64,000 nt of DNA from Anseranas semipalmata (taxonomy: Eukaryota; Chordata; Aves; Anseriformes; Anseranatidae). Below the pieces are notes generated by a model that was not told where the DNA came from, did not search any database, and worked only from the letters and a program-made list of their open reading frames with translations. The stretch's first letter is position 1, and each line of letters opens with the position of its first letter. The translations under genes were made by a program, and so were the position numbers. Location of the stretch: positions 681,104 to 745,103 of the forward strand of contig VXAA01003176.1 of assembly GCA_013399115.1 (NCBI GenBank), read 5' to 3'. Positions 26,414 through 39,000 of the stretch are shown one piece after another.

Positions 26414-28216
26414 CTTGAAATTATTAGATGAGTGACTCCACAGGTGAAATCTTAACAGGAATTATGAAGATATACCAGTAAAGCATTAGTTACATGAAGG
26501 CTGCCATATAGGCTGTTGACTGCCTGTGGAGTCAAACCCATTTTTGCATTATAAAATATCTCAGTTGTAGACTTTTAAGAACTCAGTCCTTCAGGGCATG
26601 CGTACAATCCAGCAAAGGCTTCACAACAAGAAGTCTAACCGCAGTGCTGACTAAACTCATTGCCACCAACTTAGCAGTAGTTACCACTTCCACTGAATCA
26701 GAGCATCCACTGTCTTGCAAACCCTAAGAGGCTGCTTATTTTCGAGGCTGTTTATTTTCCTTGATTTTGTGAAGGCAACTAGCAGAACTTTGCACACCAA
26801 AACAGTTGTTTTTAAGAGTAAAATAAGTACCAGTGAAAAGTTGTGGACTTAAACAGCCTGTATACAGATAAAAAAAATGAATCCATGCTTTAAATGCCTT
26901 TCATTGTATATCGTACATATCATGAAGTACTTATAAGTAAATCCAGAGAATCAGAACAAGTAACAGAAGGGTAAGCATCTGCACGTGTCCTCTATGCAAC
27001 CTGGAAAAATAAGCAGTAAATACGAGACATCCGATTTTTTTTTCCGAGCTTCTACTGCATATTCTAGCTAATCTCTATAATTTGTGCTGAAGTACTATTT
27101 ACCAACCAAACAGGGATGAACCAACAGTAGAATCTGATTTCTGCTTCTGCTAGTCTCTTTATTTGTTTTCCTTTCTTAAACTGGAGCACACAAAATCTTC
27201 TGAGAAAATAAAATGCTTGCAAAAGTATTCTGATGTCTCTGGAATTTCCTGGTTTTCATGCAAAATTTCAAGTAGGAAGTATTTCGGTATTGTTTTGACT
27301 TTTCAAAATGAGACAAACCATTTGTTTCTGCTGCTCTGGAACCTGTCATGGTGTTTCCTCATATTGTCAGGTTAAGTGGGGTTTACAAGCGGAGGAGGGG
27401 ATTTATAATTCTGTATGAGGTACGACACTGGTCAGTTCAACCTAGATGAAAAGGGATGAGCTGCTGCTGCTCTGTTTATGACTGCACTTGGGGCTAGGCA
27501 AAGAAGTAGCACTTTACAATCGACAAGCGAAGTTTGTAGAAGGGATGTCGAGCCAAACTTCCATGCCACTCAAACCTTCACAGACAGAAAAAAAGCTCTG
27601 GGGAAGTGGTTCTCCATATTGGTAGTATCAATCAGTAACTCTTTAATAGAACTTTTCACTACACACAGGACTTATGGGCAGATTTCTTTTGTTAAGATTG
27701 CTGAACTGCATTCTACCATGATCAGTAACTTATTGTTCTTTGTGTGTGTGCGCGCGCAGATGCCTGGAAACTAGATTTTGGCTAGAGAAGTAAAATAATA
27801 CTTAAAAAAACAAAAAACACATATTTGAAATAAACGTATAATTTTTTTGAAGTCTTCTCTAGAAGAATACAATATAAAGATTACAGCCCAGAAGAATGTA
27901 TCTATTATTTTTTTCGGCTTGCTATGCCTGAAAAGATATCGCGAAAAGGAACTCCAATGACTATCCGAACGCATACCATGAACAAGAAGGCTACACATTC
28001 ACTGCTTTGCTTCAACCCTGAAGAAAGAACATTACTTTGACAAATAAAGCAGTTAACTCTTAAGAAAGTCATCATTCTGATTTTAAAAGAATAATATTTC
28101 AACCTTTAGTTAAAAGATACTTGTCTCCAGATCACTGTTCAGATGGAAAACTTCCTGACCATTCTCCCACAGGAATATCCAATCTTTCCAGTAGTGCAAA
28201 AAGCCCCCCTGAAGAC

Positions 28217-28362
28217 ATAGAATCATCACAGAATCATAGAATGGCTTGAGTTGGAAGGGATCTTAAAGATCATCTACCAAGCCCCTGCCATGGGCAGGGA
28301 TACCACCCACTAGATCAGGTTGTCTAGGGCCCCATCCAACCTGGTCTTGAATGCCTCCAGGG
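28217..28362 (-). mobile_element. CR1 LINE 3' fragment, minus strand
   Basis: Reverse-complemented, this ends in repeated attctatgat-type units (here 'atagaatcat', 'cagaatcatagaatgg' on the plus strand). These are preceded by the CR1 3' UTR blocks seen as 'ttggaagggatcttaaagat', 'cccctgccatgggcaggga' and 'caggttgtctagggccccat'. Only about 145 bases of the 3' end are present, the usual heavily 5'-truncated form. There is no coding content. Confidence 0.93.
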
Positions 28363-28368
28363 TATCAG

Positions 28369-28406
28369 CCTAGTATATTTAAGTCAACCTAGTATATTTA
28401 AGATAA
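28369..28406. repeat. 19-base imperfect tandem duplication
   Basis: A unit beginning cctagtatatttaag is repeated once at a 19-base period, immediately beside the truncated end of the CR1 fragment at 28217-28362. Confidence 0.85.
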
Positions 28407-29439
28407 GTGGCTGAAAAGATACCCGAGGAACAAAACATGGTTCCCAAGTTCCAAGAGGTCTAAGGCCAGCTTGAAAATCTGTTACACCTACTGATGAGCA
28501 GCTACTCATATGAATAGTTAGCTGAAGCTTCCTTTTGAACCATCACACTCTCCATCACTTACTAAGAGGGAAAGGTTCAGGTCTTCCCTGAAGAACCTTT
28601 CTAATATTCTATTATTTCTTATGTAATCTTACTATTTCTTATTATATCTTACTGTTAATTTAGGCTTGTATTTTAATACAGCTTTATGTGTCAGGCTACT
28701 TTCTTTGTTTCCGAACTTTTGTTACCTACCAAATTGCAAGTAAACTTTTAGCAGAAACGAACCTATACTGCTGCATGTCTCAGTGTACAATGAATTCTTC
28801 CAGAGATGTGTTATTGTAGAGAATTAGCACAAAAATCCACCATCTCTAGAGCCACGTACTCCTCATGCTTGGAGTGGATATGAGCCAATTTGACCCGAGA
28901 ATACAATTCCACACATCACATATAAGCCTAGAGTGTTTTATATTATACAGTTTGGGTTTGATCACAGATGAAGGGAAAAAATAACTTAGTCTAGGGAATA
29001 TTCTACAAAATGACTCTCTGCACAGCTGGATACTCCTGGTACTTAAAACTGACAAAGAAGCATAAACCCTAGGCAACAGCTGTAGTTCAGTATGACAAAG
29101 GTAACTACTTGAAGTCATTATGAGTTTCTACACAGTTGAGACAAGTCTATGGCATTTTAACAATTTGCAGCAGTTCCTCTACAATGTCAGCTGGCATGAA
29201 GTCTAGGTTCTTGGAAGTTTTATGACCTATTGAGAACAGATGTTAGTTTAGAGCTCTGCAGCATCTACGTGAGCCACAGCTGTAGCGCAGAGTGGATGCC
29301 TGGCAGCAGTAAGTGCAGTCCACCTATGGCAACAGCCCTCCAAGGATCTGCAAGGAGACCATTTCAAAGAGCAACACTAACATCACCCCTCAACAAGTGA
29401 TCATTCAATCCCTTGTACGCTGCCTGTACTTGTGAAGAT

Positions 29440-29491
29440 AGGGAATCTCCTGATTATAGGCAGAGTCAGGGAATCTTCTGATTATAGGCAC
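29440..29491. repeat. 28-base near-perfect tandem duplication
   Basis: The unit 29440-29467 (agggaatctcctgattatag...) recurs at 29468-29491 with one mismatch over the 24 bases present. It lies inside a minus-strand open frame (29405-29629 and upstream to about 29642). Confidence 0.9.
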
Positions 29492-29968
29492 CGTACTATT
29501 CTGCTCTTCTGGGGACACAGAACTACTCAAAACAGCTGCAATTCTTGTTTTTTGCCTTGATGAGTCAAAATGATGTCTACAACTATAGAGATCATAACTG
29601 AAAGAAGGACTTTGCATTTGCTCATACAACTGAAGGACAACCTGAATTGCTGGAAAAAATCTTAATTCGGTTCCTATAAATTATTTCACCCATATTTTTT
29701 CAGGGAAACAATTTTTACTTAGAATCTAGACAAGCAAAGGGACATAGAAAATTAGAGATTCAAGTTCTTGCACAATGTCAATACTAAATAAAGTAGCCAG
29801 TTACATAAAAGCATAATATCTCAAAACAAAAAAGTTCATTAATCTGGCAAGAGAAAAGAATCAGCAAACTTAATTCAGGAATATAGCTAGATTCAGGTAA
29901 CAAAGGCCTCAACAAAAGCTGAATTCAGATGAAGTACATAAGAAGGTTATGTTTTTTGCAGTACTTAC

Positions 29969-29992
29969 CAGGATCTAGCAACTACTGTAAAT
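29969..29992 (-). other. Possible 24-base microexon, minus strand
   Basis: On the minus strand an excellent acceptor (gtttaatttcctgcag) and an excellent donor (CTG|GTAAGTAC) lie 24 bases apart. One frame is open and would read FTVVARS with split codons at each side. Its start phase matches the end phase of the candidate at 30762-30799. Very short, so weak evidence. Confidence 0.15.
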
Positions 29993-30608
29993 CTGCAGGA
30001 AATTAAACACAAAACATACTGTTCTTTATCTAAGCTAATAGTTTTGTTCTCAGTGTCTGAAGACTCCCAAGAGCAATCAGAGTGATGATATTTGTCCAGC
30101 ACCTAAACACACTGAATGACCAGACAGATCAACAAAATACTCCAGGAGCAGAGCTGCAGGAATATTTAAATGCAAATAGCCTTCAATTGTTTAGCTCTGG
30201 TAAGAGAAATATAGTCCCTGTTGTTCTTTGTGTATCTCTTGTTTTAGTCTTATCAAGCCATGACTTCCAATCAATTATTCCAATTTGAGTACAAACATAA
30301 ATCCATGGGCTGGATGCACTGGAAAGCTCCAGTAGCTTGTGCTGTTCGTGTGTCACACGGGAGCCATAGGCTTCACTTAACTAGCTAGTCAATACAACTA
30401 CAATACAACTACAACTGCTGTGTATCCAAGACCAATTCAGTGTTACCACAGCATAACAGCCTAATGACTCTAACTCTGTGTTTTTACAAATAATAAAGCT
30501 GAGTCCCAAGTCTGAAAATCACCTCTATATTTTTTTTATAAGTCATATTAGAATATATGTGATCATGCCAATGTTTGTAAAATATTCAAGTCCAGTACAA
30601 TTTAGCGG

Positions 30609-30698
30609 TGACTCTCTAAAGTCGGAGGGGTGTGGAACATGACTGTTTATTTCACAGTAAGTACACTAAGTACCACCCGCCCCTCCAAACTTAGGAGT
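30609..30698. other. Imperfect ~90-base hairpin with GC-rich arms
   Basis: The left arm (about 30611-30635, containing gtcggaggggtgtgg) pairs with the right arm (about 30673-30698, containing ccacccgcccctccaaac) over about 25 positions with a few mismatches or bulges. The loop is about 37 bases. The arms are clearly more GC-rich than the surroundings. It could be a precursor-miRNA-like hairpin, a remnant of a short inverted-repeat transposon, or chance. Confidence 0.35.
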
Positions 30699-30761
30699 AA
30701 TTTTGTGAAGGAAAAAAAAAAAAAAAAAAGGTGAGACCAGCATTTAATCAACATAACTTAC

Positions 30762-30799
30762 AATGTTTTAAAGGCTGTCAGCCCTCCAAGGCCATCAAG
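30762..30799 (-). other. Possible 38-base exon, minus strand
   Basis: A strong acceptor (gataacttcctcttag) and the donor CATT|GTAAGTT flank 38 bases that read LDGLGGLTAFKT plus two bases in the open frame. The end phase fits the 24-base candidate at 29969-29992. No protein family was recognised. Confidence 0.15.
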
Positions 30800-32284
30800 C
30801 TAAGAGGAAGTTATCTTCCTAGCTAATACTAGCAGTGATTAGCTAAACTACACACCTAATGTGCTAGCCACATTAAAAAAAAATGCTGAGACCAATGAAA
30901 AACAAGCACACATGCTCAGAAATAACTCGTGACACCTAGAATGATGGTATTGATCAAGAGTCTACCAATACCAGTTTTCTTGCATAATTACTGCATATAC
31001 ACAATCTAACTCTTCTGCATGAAGTGGATGCAAGAATCTAAATTCAAACATGCTCTCATATCTCTTAAGGACAGATTCCAGAAGGGCACTACTTGAAGAG
31101 TAAGGACCCGGTTATGCCCAAGCAAATGCATTTCCCTAGCTGTAAAGACAAAGCAGAGCTGCCATGTAAGTTATGCTTACAGAATGCATCACTTCAGCAG
31201 TTCTTTAAAAATATAACCACAGTATCAGCACCCATCTTTAGAGCACACCCTGTATTCTAAGACTCATTATTACAAAGTTCTCTAGAACTAGCTTAAATTA
31301 CTTGTTTATTTAAGCCTGCATTCAATGAATCAACCAGCATCTTCTTAAATTACTAAATGTTATCCAATAAATTTTCAGAGACTATAAAAGCGACTATTCT
31401 GATTCCTCTGTACCATAATTAACAATATCATTTCCAACTAATAGCAAGCCAAAGCTTTATTATTTGTTACATACTGCTACAATATATTTTCCGTTATCCT
31501 TAGCCCTTCAAGAGTCTGATTCTGTCATAATTAAGGATCCAAATTTCATTCATTACTCAAAACAGTTTTATCACTGAAAATAAAATCAATTTAATATGAC
31601 TGGTGCAAAAATTATTGCAGGTATTGCTTTGACTAACCACCATATAACCACTACATCCAACAAGTGACAAGAAATCTTTAAAAGCTTTCAAAGAAAATAG
31701 TCTTTTGGGTTTCTAAAGACATAAAAATGTAGGAATGTTTGTCTTTATAGTCCACACATTCTTTTTTGCAGAATGAAAAACATCTCTCGTGTGAAGCAGA
31801 AAGCAATTTTAAATCACTCAAGGCTCTTTAGAGAAACCACAACAGTGCTTTTTTTTCCCCGTAGTAAGTTTTTATATTGCAATTCTACCTCTTTGCATTT
31901 GTGAAGTGTGCAAGAAAGAGAAGAAGAAACCTGTATATTAGGCTATGTAAAAAAATCTTAACCTATGTAGATGCTGCCAGGTTTGTATTTTCCTATGCAG
32001 AGTTGTTAGAAACTATTTTAATAAAGCAACCTCTATGCCATAGCCAAATATGACTTTGTCCTCTAAAAGGTTCTTACAACTACTCTTCCTGGGAATGTTT
32101 TGTTCATTGAAGGTTAGATGTCTCCACTGTCTTCAGAGACGTCAAAAGCAAAGCAACAGTATGTGCTCCTTGCATGCTTCTGTCTACAGTGAGTGACAAA
32201 AGGCTGCCTAATCCTTCCTCGGGATCCCTGCGTGTAAACTCCAGACACATCAGACTCCCAAGCAGAAAGGAGAACAGTCTTGAA

Positions 32285-32337
32285 AAAAACATGTTGTTTG
32301 TTCTTGTTTTGAGAACAAGAACAAATTACATGTTTTT
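32285..32337. other. 24-base-arm hairpin, 5-base loop
   Basis: Arms 32285-32308 and 32314-32337 are inverted complements at 22 of 24 positions, with a 5-base loop. This is the best-matched inverted repeat I found in the window. It is AT-rich. The flanks do not extend the stem, and no transposon ends were recognised. Confidence 0.7.
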
Positions 32338-33035
32338 GCTTGGTGAGTTTGCATATATTTAACCGTATGCGATTGCCAAGCTGCTTAAACTAAAGCTTCA
32401 AATCCACACTGAAGGCACAACTGGAAAGTGCAGGGGTTAAAACCATACTGAGCACTCGGCAGATGGACATTCTTCAGGGGAGCCACGGGAAGAGCAGGAG
32501 TGTGACATGGAAAAAAATCCATGAGATGGTAAAGCGATAACTAACTCGTAACAAAGTTATGCGTGCAGTTACCCAAACACACGGGGCGTAAGAAGCTAAG
32601 CTAGGTCTTTAATGGATTTTGTTCTGTGTATGTAAAAGGAAAAGTCTATCTTGCAAAGCTTTTCCTCACTCTTACATGGTTTATATAGAGAAAAAGAATA
32701 TATTTATGACGTAAGAAGAAAAAAAAAAAAAACCTTGAATCAGGCAGAGCTCGTTATTGAAGTAAAATCTAAAGTTAAAGACATGTGTTTTATTTAATCC
32801 AATAAAGGTGAGATGTCTGAAAGGCATAAGTTAACCACTAAACACCCTTGTTTCAAAGGATGGATAATTGATACTGAACTTAAAACGGGTTTTTCAGAAA
32901 ATCACATTTCATTGAAGTGCCAGAAGTATGCATGCTGAAGTGTGCCAGACCTCGGCTGGTGCAAAAGGAGAAGCATCTCCCCTTTGTCAGAGAAGTACTT
33001 TTAATGGAAGTTCTGTCAAATACAGTATTTGGGGC

Positions 33036-33048
33036 ATATATGTGTGTG

Positions 33049-33081
<33 letters not shown>
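33036..33081. repeat. TG/TA dinucleotide microsatellite
   Basis: A short (TG)n tract runs into a mostly (TA)n tract with single interruptions. Confidence 0.95.
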
Positions 33082-34289
33082 CATGCTTGTGAGCACTTTG
33101 GTTACCGTGCCTGTGACAGGTCTGTCAGATAGCACCTACACTAGACGAAGGTCATCAGTGCCCTAATTAAAGGCATATCCTGCTGTTTAGATACTCTTGC
33201 TGTTATAATGGACTCTGGAACAACTCTAGTGCAAGACTGTCTATATCATAAGGCCACTGCCACTTTATCTATGCCAGGTTTCTTAATATTATTCTTACCT
33301 AATTTCAGATCATTTTCAGAATGTCTTTCAGGGTGAGTGACACCAGAACGACAGGAATGCAATCACCGCACCCCAGCTGAGCTAGCAGAAACACTTCTGT
33401 GAAATTCTAAGCAGTCCCAGTAGGTTCACCCTCTATTTAGAACCACGACGAAACAAAACATTTTTCAAATAAAAACTTGCGAATAATAATTAAGCCCATT
33501 ACACCCCAGCATATTCCCTGCATCTGCCAACTCTTTAAGGAGAAAGAATGTGGCTACATATTATTGTCTTTTTTTTTTTTTTTATAAAAGCACTTAAAAG
33601 CACTGTTATAAGCACTTAAATAAGTGTTTTATTTAAAGTTTCATTATTATTTTGACTCTTTGTGCATTATTTATTCCCCAAACAACCACAGTGTAAAAAC
33701 ATTACCATTAAATAAGTGCTCATCAAATGTCAAGCAGTAAGAAAACACCTTAAAACGATATTTGTCATATGAATTAGGCTTTTAAGTTTTTTTTTGTTTG
33801 TTTTTTGTTTTTTATAAAGTCCTATAAGAAATTAAGTTCTAGCTTAATTTGAAACTATTTGAGGACACCCTTAAGAATTCCAGTAATTCCAGTTTAGAGA
33901 ACCATGCTGATGTTTATCCAGTCTTCTGTCTCCCTCTCTGGATTTATTCATATCACTAAGTTAACTACAAACATAAAAACTAGAAGGACTACACAATACT
34001 TCAACTTTTTTTTTTTTATTCATGCTTAATTTATCGAAGCATTTCCTGATTTTCTTTTTGACAACAGCCAGAGTAACAAGACTAATTGCTTCCAATAATT
34101 ATTACTGTCTAATTAGAACCCCATTAAAATAAAGTATTATTTCAGCTTTTTGGCATTCACTCTAAGGTCTGCCTTTTTATTTGTTTTCTGGAATTGCAGT
34201 TGAAAATTGTCACAGTAACATTATTCAAAAAATTATTCGCTTAATTTTTACCTGTTAGGCTAACATATACTTCACTTACGTAATGGAAT

Positions 34290-34362
34290 AGTTATTTAAG
34301 CTGTTACCAGTAACTGCAGCACTAGGCCAGTAGGCTGGTAATTATTTATAACTTAAATAACT
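34290..34362. other. 73-base stem-loop
   Basis: The outer arms 34290-34300 and 34352-34362 pair perfectly (11 bases). An inner 7-base stem (34304-34310 with 34335-34341) is separated from the outer stem by an asymmetric internal loop. The terminal loop is 24 bases. The size is precursor-miRNA-like, but the uneven internal loop argues against a good Drosha/Dicer substrate. Confidence 0.3.
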
Positions 34363-35960
34363 GGAATCTGTTTATCCTGGAAAACCCTGAGCAGGCCATC
34401 TGTCACGATTTCATGCTAGCAGAGATCGGATCCGAAGTGATGGTCTTCACAACATAAATCAGAAGGGGGGGGCAGGTACAAGTCCAGCACTAATGGTATG
34501 AAAAAGGATTACTTGTAACAGTGTATTTCAGTTAGTTTAGAGGTAACAACTATTTAGTGAAATTACTTCATCTTTCTTAAAAAAGAATCTGAATTTTCTG
34601 CCTTCAGTAGTTCTGTTACAACTTTTCATCAAATGGAATTTGGCTCATATCAATTTATCGGGTATTATAACCAGTTAATCCTTGATAACAACACAAACCT
34701 TCCTCAAAATACTTAGTAGGATTTTCTTCATGATAAACTAGACAACTTAACTTTATTAAGTGTTCTAACAAGTAACTTCCAAAAGAATACCAAATTTCAC
34801 CTTCTAGCTAATTTCAAGTCCGTACTTTTAAAGAGAAAATATCCGTACCTCAGTTTCCAGAGGTGACTGAATTTTCTGTCAACTAACGCTCAAGGAAACT
34901 ATTTCATGACTATTCATCAGTCACAGAATAGCTGAAAATTTGTATTGGTGGATAATCAGGAGCAAAATTCTTACAAGCACTACTTATTAAAAATAAGAAG
35001 AAGCTAAATGCAGCCAGAAAACAATGCAACAATTATGTTTTATAGAATTATCTAAAGGAATATGAAGGCAAATCACTAATGGTACTGACAGCTGAACAAA
35101 ACCAAAGGCATTATAACACCAGACCATAATGATTTACTAATTATTTTCCATGCAGAATACTGATTTTGCTTCTTTATAAAATGCAAACAATGCAAGTCAC
35201 GCAGTTACCATAACCGCAACACTCATGGCTGTCAGCGAGCTAAGGTTCGCGCAGATTACACACACGCATCACACCTACAGTAGGCCATTCTTCACAAACC
35301 GTTAAAGATTCAGACGTAGTATTTGCTGTGTTTGGTAATTAAAGCATAAAACTGAAGCACAGCATCAGCTTCTCCTATTTCAGACTAAGCACAAAGCATG
35401 CACCCAGCCTCTTGTAAGTACTTCTGAAGAACCACAAAGAAAGCAGACATCAGCAAGGATACTGATGAAGCGTGAAGTTACAAGACTGAAATCATGATTG
35501 TACAGGAGAAGACAGACGTAGTTCAGATTGAAGTTCAGATTTTATTCATTTGGACATCTTACACTGAATTCAGACATTTTTATTGCTTTAATGTTTAGCA
35601 AAGGTGTGTAGTACTTTGACATTTCTAACTCTCTTTTAAACAATTTGTTTTTGAGATGAGTAATGCATCTCTAATCATTTTTACATGAAGGCTCTCTCTT
35701 GTTTGAGGTAAGCACGCATCCTTCCTTGCTGGCACTAATGATTTTATTCTCCTCAGAAGTACATATTAGGAATGCTTGTTGAAAAAGCTAGTAAATACAA
35801 ATTTCACCAACAAAATTCTGGCAAACTGCTATAACCAATACATTACAAAATTTACTAAGCACTCAAAAAAGCAGATCTACAGATCCATATAATTTGAACA
35901 AACCACTTTCTACTACGTTATCAGGAGAATTACTTACAATTTTGAAATACATGCCATGCT

Positions 35961-36025
35961 ATAAGTTATTTATAAGTCTTACATAAGACTTGTAAGTCTT
36001 ATATTTATAAGACACATATAAGTCT
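35961..36025. other. Cluster of overlapping short palindromes
   Basis: Repeated variants of 'taagtctta/taagac' give two adjacent hairpins: 35974-35989 (agtctt/aagact) and about 35995-36012 (gtcttat/ataagac). It is probably local slippage-type sequence evolution. Confidence 0.5.
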
Positions 36026-39000
36026 CAGTTAATTGATGGGAATAAATACACTTTCCCAATGCCATTCCATTCTCCCTTTCTCAAATGCAGGAGTGGACTG
36101 AGAGCACACTTGCTAAGCACAAGCTCAACAAATATGATTTGATTAAGGACCCTTTCTCTGTATAGAGTGCCACAGAAATCAAGTTTGCCTCAGGAGACAA
36201 GCAATAATGGAAAAGAGAGATGAATGCAAAAGCACATGTAGGTAGGTGGCCTATATTCAGCTTTAACACTTATTTAGAAAGCTAAGCAGAGAGAAACTCA
36301 TTTTGAAAGTAAGAGTTGTATTTAACTGCAGGCCAGCCACCCGCAAAAGTAAGGAGTATTTTGAGAAGTCTTGAGGGGAAAAAGAAATGTGTAGGCAAAA
36401 ATAATTACACACGGGCTGGCTTGTTATTGCTACTGAAGCACTCATTCTAAAAGACTCCAAGAGCAAAACGAAGATTCCTCCCTTCTCAGCTTTTGCAATA
36501 GCTGGGGTATAGCAAATCCAGGTCAGGCCCCTGATAATCACGTGGGAGCAGACAGGAATAAGTGCAAGACAAACAGAAAGGTGCAGACAGGATACTCAGA
36601 TAGTGGGGTCAAACACACTCAACTGCAGTGTGAGGAGCAGGAAAATGAAATGTGTGTAGAGAATATAAAAAAAGCAAAGCAGACGGTACAGAAATCTTAT
36701 AGTCCGATATGCCAGCAGTCTTTGGGCATTTTGTTTTTATAGTTGAACTTCCATGGCATCGTTAAAGCGCTCATTAATCCACTTTGCAAATCTTTAGGGG
36801 TTGGTCAAGTTAAGAAGTGAAGGGCAGACTGTTAATCTTGTATCTGTACGGAAGCTGTATCACATTTGGAAGGATCAGGATCCCCTGGGCTGACAGAGGA
36901 GATGTTCCAGTATGTACAAAATGACAACGCATTTATCTGTGCCAACGCGTCACTACGACATGGTGTCCCCGGGAAGGGACAGACTACTCTCACACATAGA
37001 ATGGACTGATTTCCTGAGTATGTATTTACTTAAGTCATTACTGACAACCCTTAGGACTGCAGTTTGCTTAATTAGTGTCAACACTTGTTGTTAATATAGA
37101 TTAATATTATGTATTTATATGTATTCTGCTTCCTGCACTGAAAGAAATTGAAAAACATGAAAATAGAAAATACATTTGCACTAAGAATATAATTCTACCT
37201 GATACCTAAGACCACTTCATCAAGCAAAGCAGGTATAGTTTTTAATTTTTGCCTTTTTTTTTTTAAATGACATTTAAATGCAAGTTCCACCATAGGACAA
37301 AATGAAATACATCTGTGTTGTTAGCATATATGCAAAATTTGATTCCAGAAAGTTATTTTTCCATCAAGTAAAAAGCCCGCAAGAGTAGCAGTGTAGAATG
37401 AAGGTGCCAGCTCGAAGTTGTTTTTTAGTGGTACTGTAGCTCTACTACAGAAGGAATACTTTTTACAGTTTTACAGAAGGCACCATATAGTCCCTAAAGT
37501 TAAAAGAAGTTATCAAAAAAATCCTGAAATAGAAACAACACTGGGAATTAAAATATGTTTTTCTTCTTGTAAGCTCAGTACAAGTATGAGATGGCATGGT
37601 ATCAGAAGTGTGAAAATTACACATTTTCTTTGCTACTGCCACTAACTGCTGCCACATTAAAAAGAAAAAAAAAGAAAAAAAGAAAAAGTCCTGCAATATG
37701 AATAGGGGATGGAATCTTCTCAGCCTACCAGAACGTACACTTTTCACATTCAGAAACCGGCAAAATAATCAAAATGTACAGACAAGAAGAATGTCAGGCA
37801 CACCCTTTAAACACTATGGGAGTTTACTAATTAGGGCCTTCTACGTTACAGTTACCACAGTAATGTCAGAGGATGCTGACTATATAAATCTAATTAAATG
37901 TTAAGACAACACTATCTAGACTCACTTTACTGACAACCACTAATCAGTCCAGGCAATTTATCAGGTCAGCAGAAAGCTATCACAGGCTTACAGTATAAAA
38001 CATATGGCAGTAGAACTAAATACACTAGCCAAAATACAAAATATTTCACACTCACTGGTTTTTGTCCCTCCCCTTTAGAAGAAGGATATTTGAAATACCA
38101 TTTCTATCGTAAAACAAAATGTAAATAGTAGTGGGAATTCTGCGCTCCAAAATTTAAATCTTTTTCTCCCAAGGTAAGAACTACCAGTAATCAGTAGCAT
38201 TCTCAGCATGGCAGCAATTTAAACTCCCTGCTAATAGTTTAGATTCATCATTCAGTCTTTGCTTGTACAGAATAATTCATTGCTCCTTCATTCATCAAGC
38301 AGCAAGTAAATATGCTAAATATTCTTCTGAAAATGAAGCAGCTGCTCAATCTTCCAATTTGCATCAAGTAGCCAAAACCAAACCAAGGCTGCTTGGTAGG
38401 TAACAAGCGAGATAGAAGATTCTTATTCCCACTAACTCCCCACGGCTCTTTTGCTGTTTCTGTATCTTTCTGTTTTGTGACTGTTAGGTTAAGAACAGTA
38501 GTTCTTGGAGGGAAATCTATTAGGATCTTCTAAACATTTTTAAGCTACTTACAGAAATACCTCAGTCACCAAACACTTCTCTAGTATATTTTGGAACTAA
38601 TCACATATTCAGAATTAATAAACTACACGTTGCTAAGGGAATAATTATGCTAAAAGCATTTTACAATAAGTCATCACAGAGCTATTGTCATAAATCTCAA
38701 TTTCAGACATATGCTTAACCTAATTCTGAAGATCCAGTACATCCAAATATTTATTAAAGTCTAGTTTTCAACAAGCACAAGTTAAGATTCCTGTAAACTA
38801 TGATTACAGTTTGTTTTACAAGGCAGAACCTCAGATTAACAGAAAATTGGTTAATTAGCTTTGAACATTTATAGTAGGTTCACTTGACAGTACTATTTGC
38901 TAATAGTGAAGCATAAGTATATTCACAAAGAACAAAAGCTGCAAGTAATTTTTAAGTGATTCTGGACTATTGCATGATATGGTTTTGATTAGCTAGAACT

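Larger units (their letters stand above)
17781..28216. other. AT-rich non-coding stretch with exon-like frames
   Basis: No recognised gene lies here. It holds a T18 run at 22028-22045, a C10 run at 25555-25564, a 21-base tandem duplication at 25706-25747 and several exon-like frames listed separately. The block 22050-22900 carries unusually many splice-like sites on the plus strand, including a long polypyrimidine tract ending in CAG at about 22053. Confidence 0.55.
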
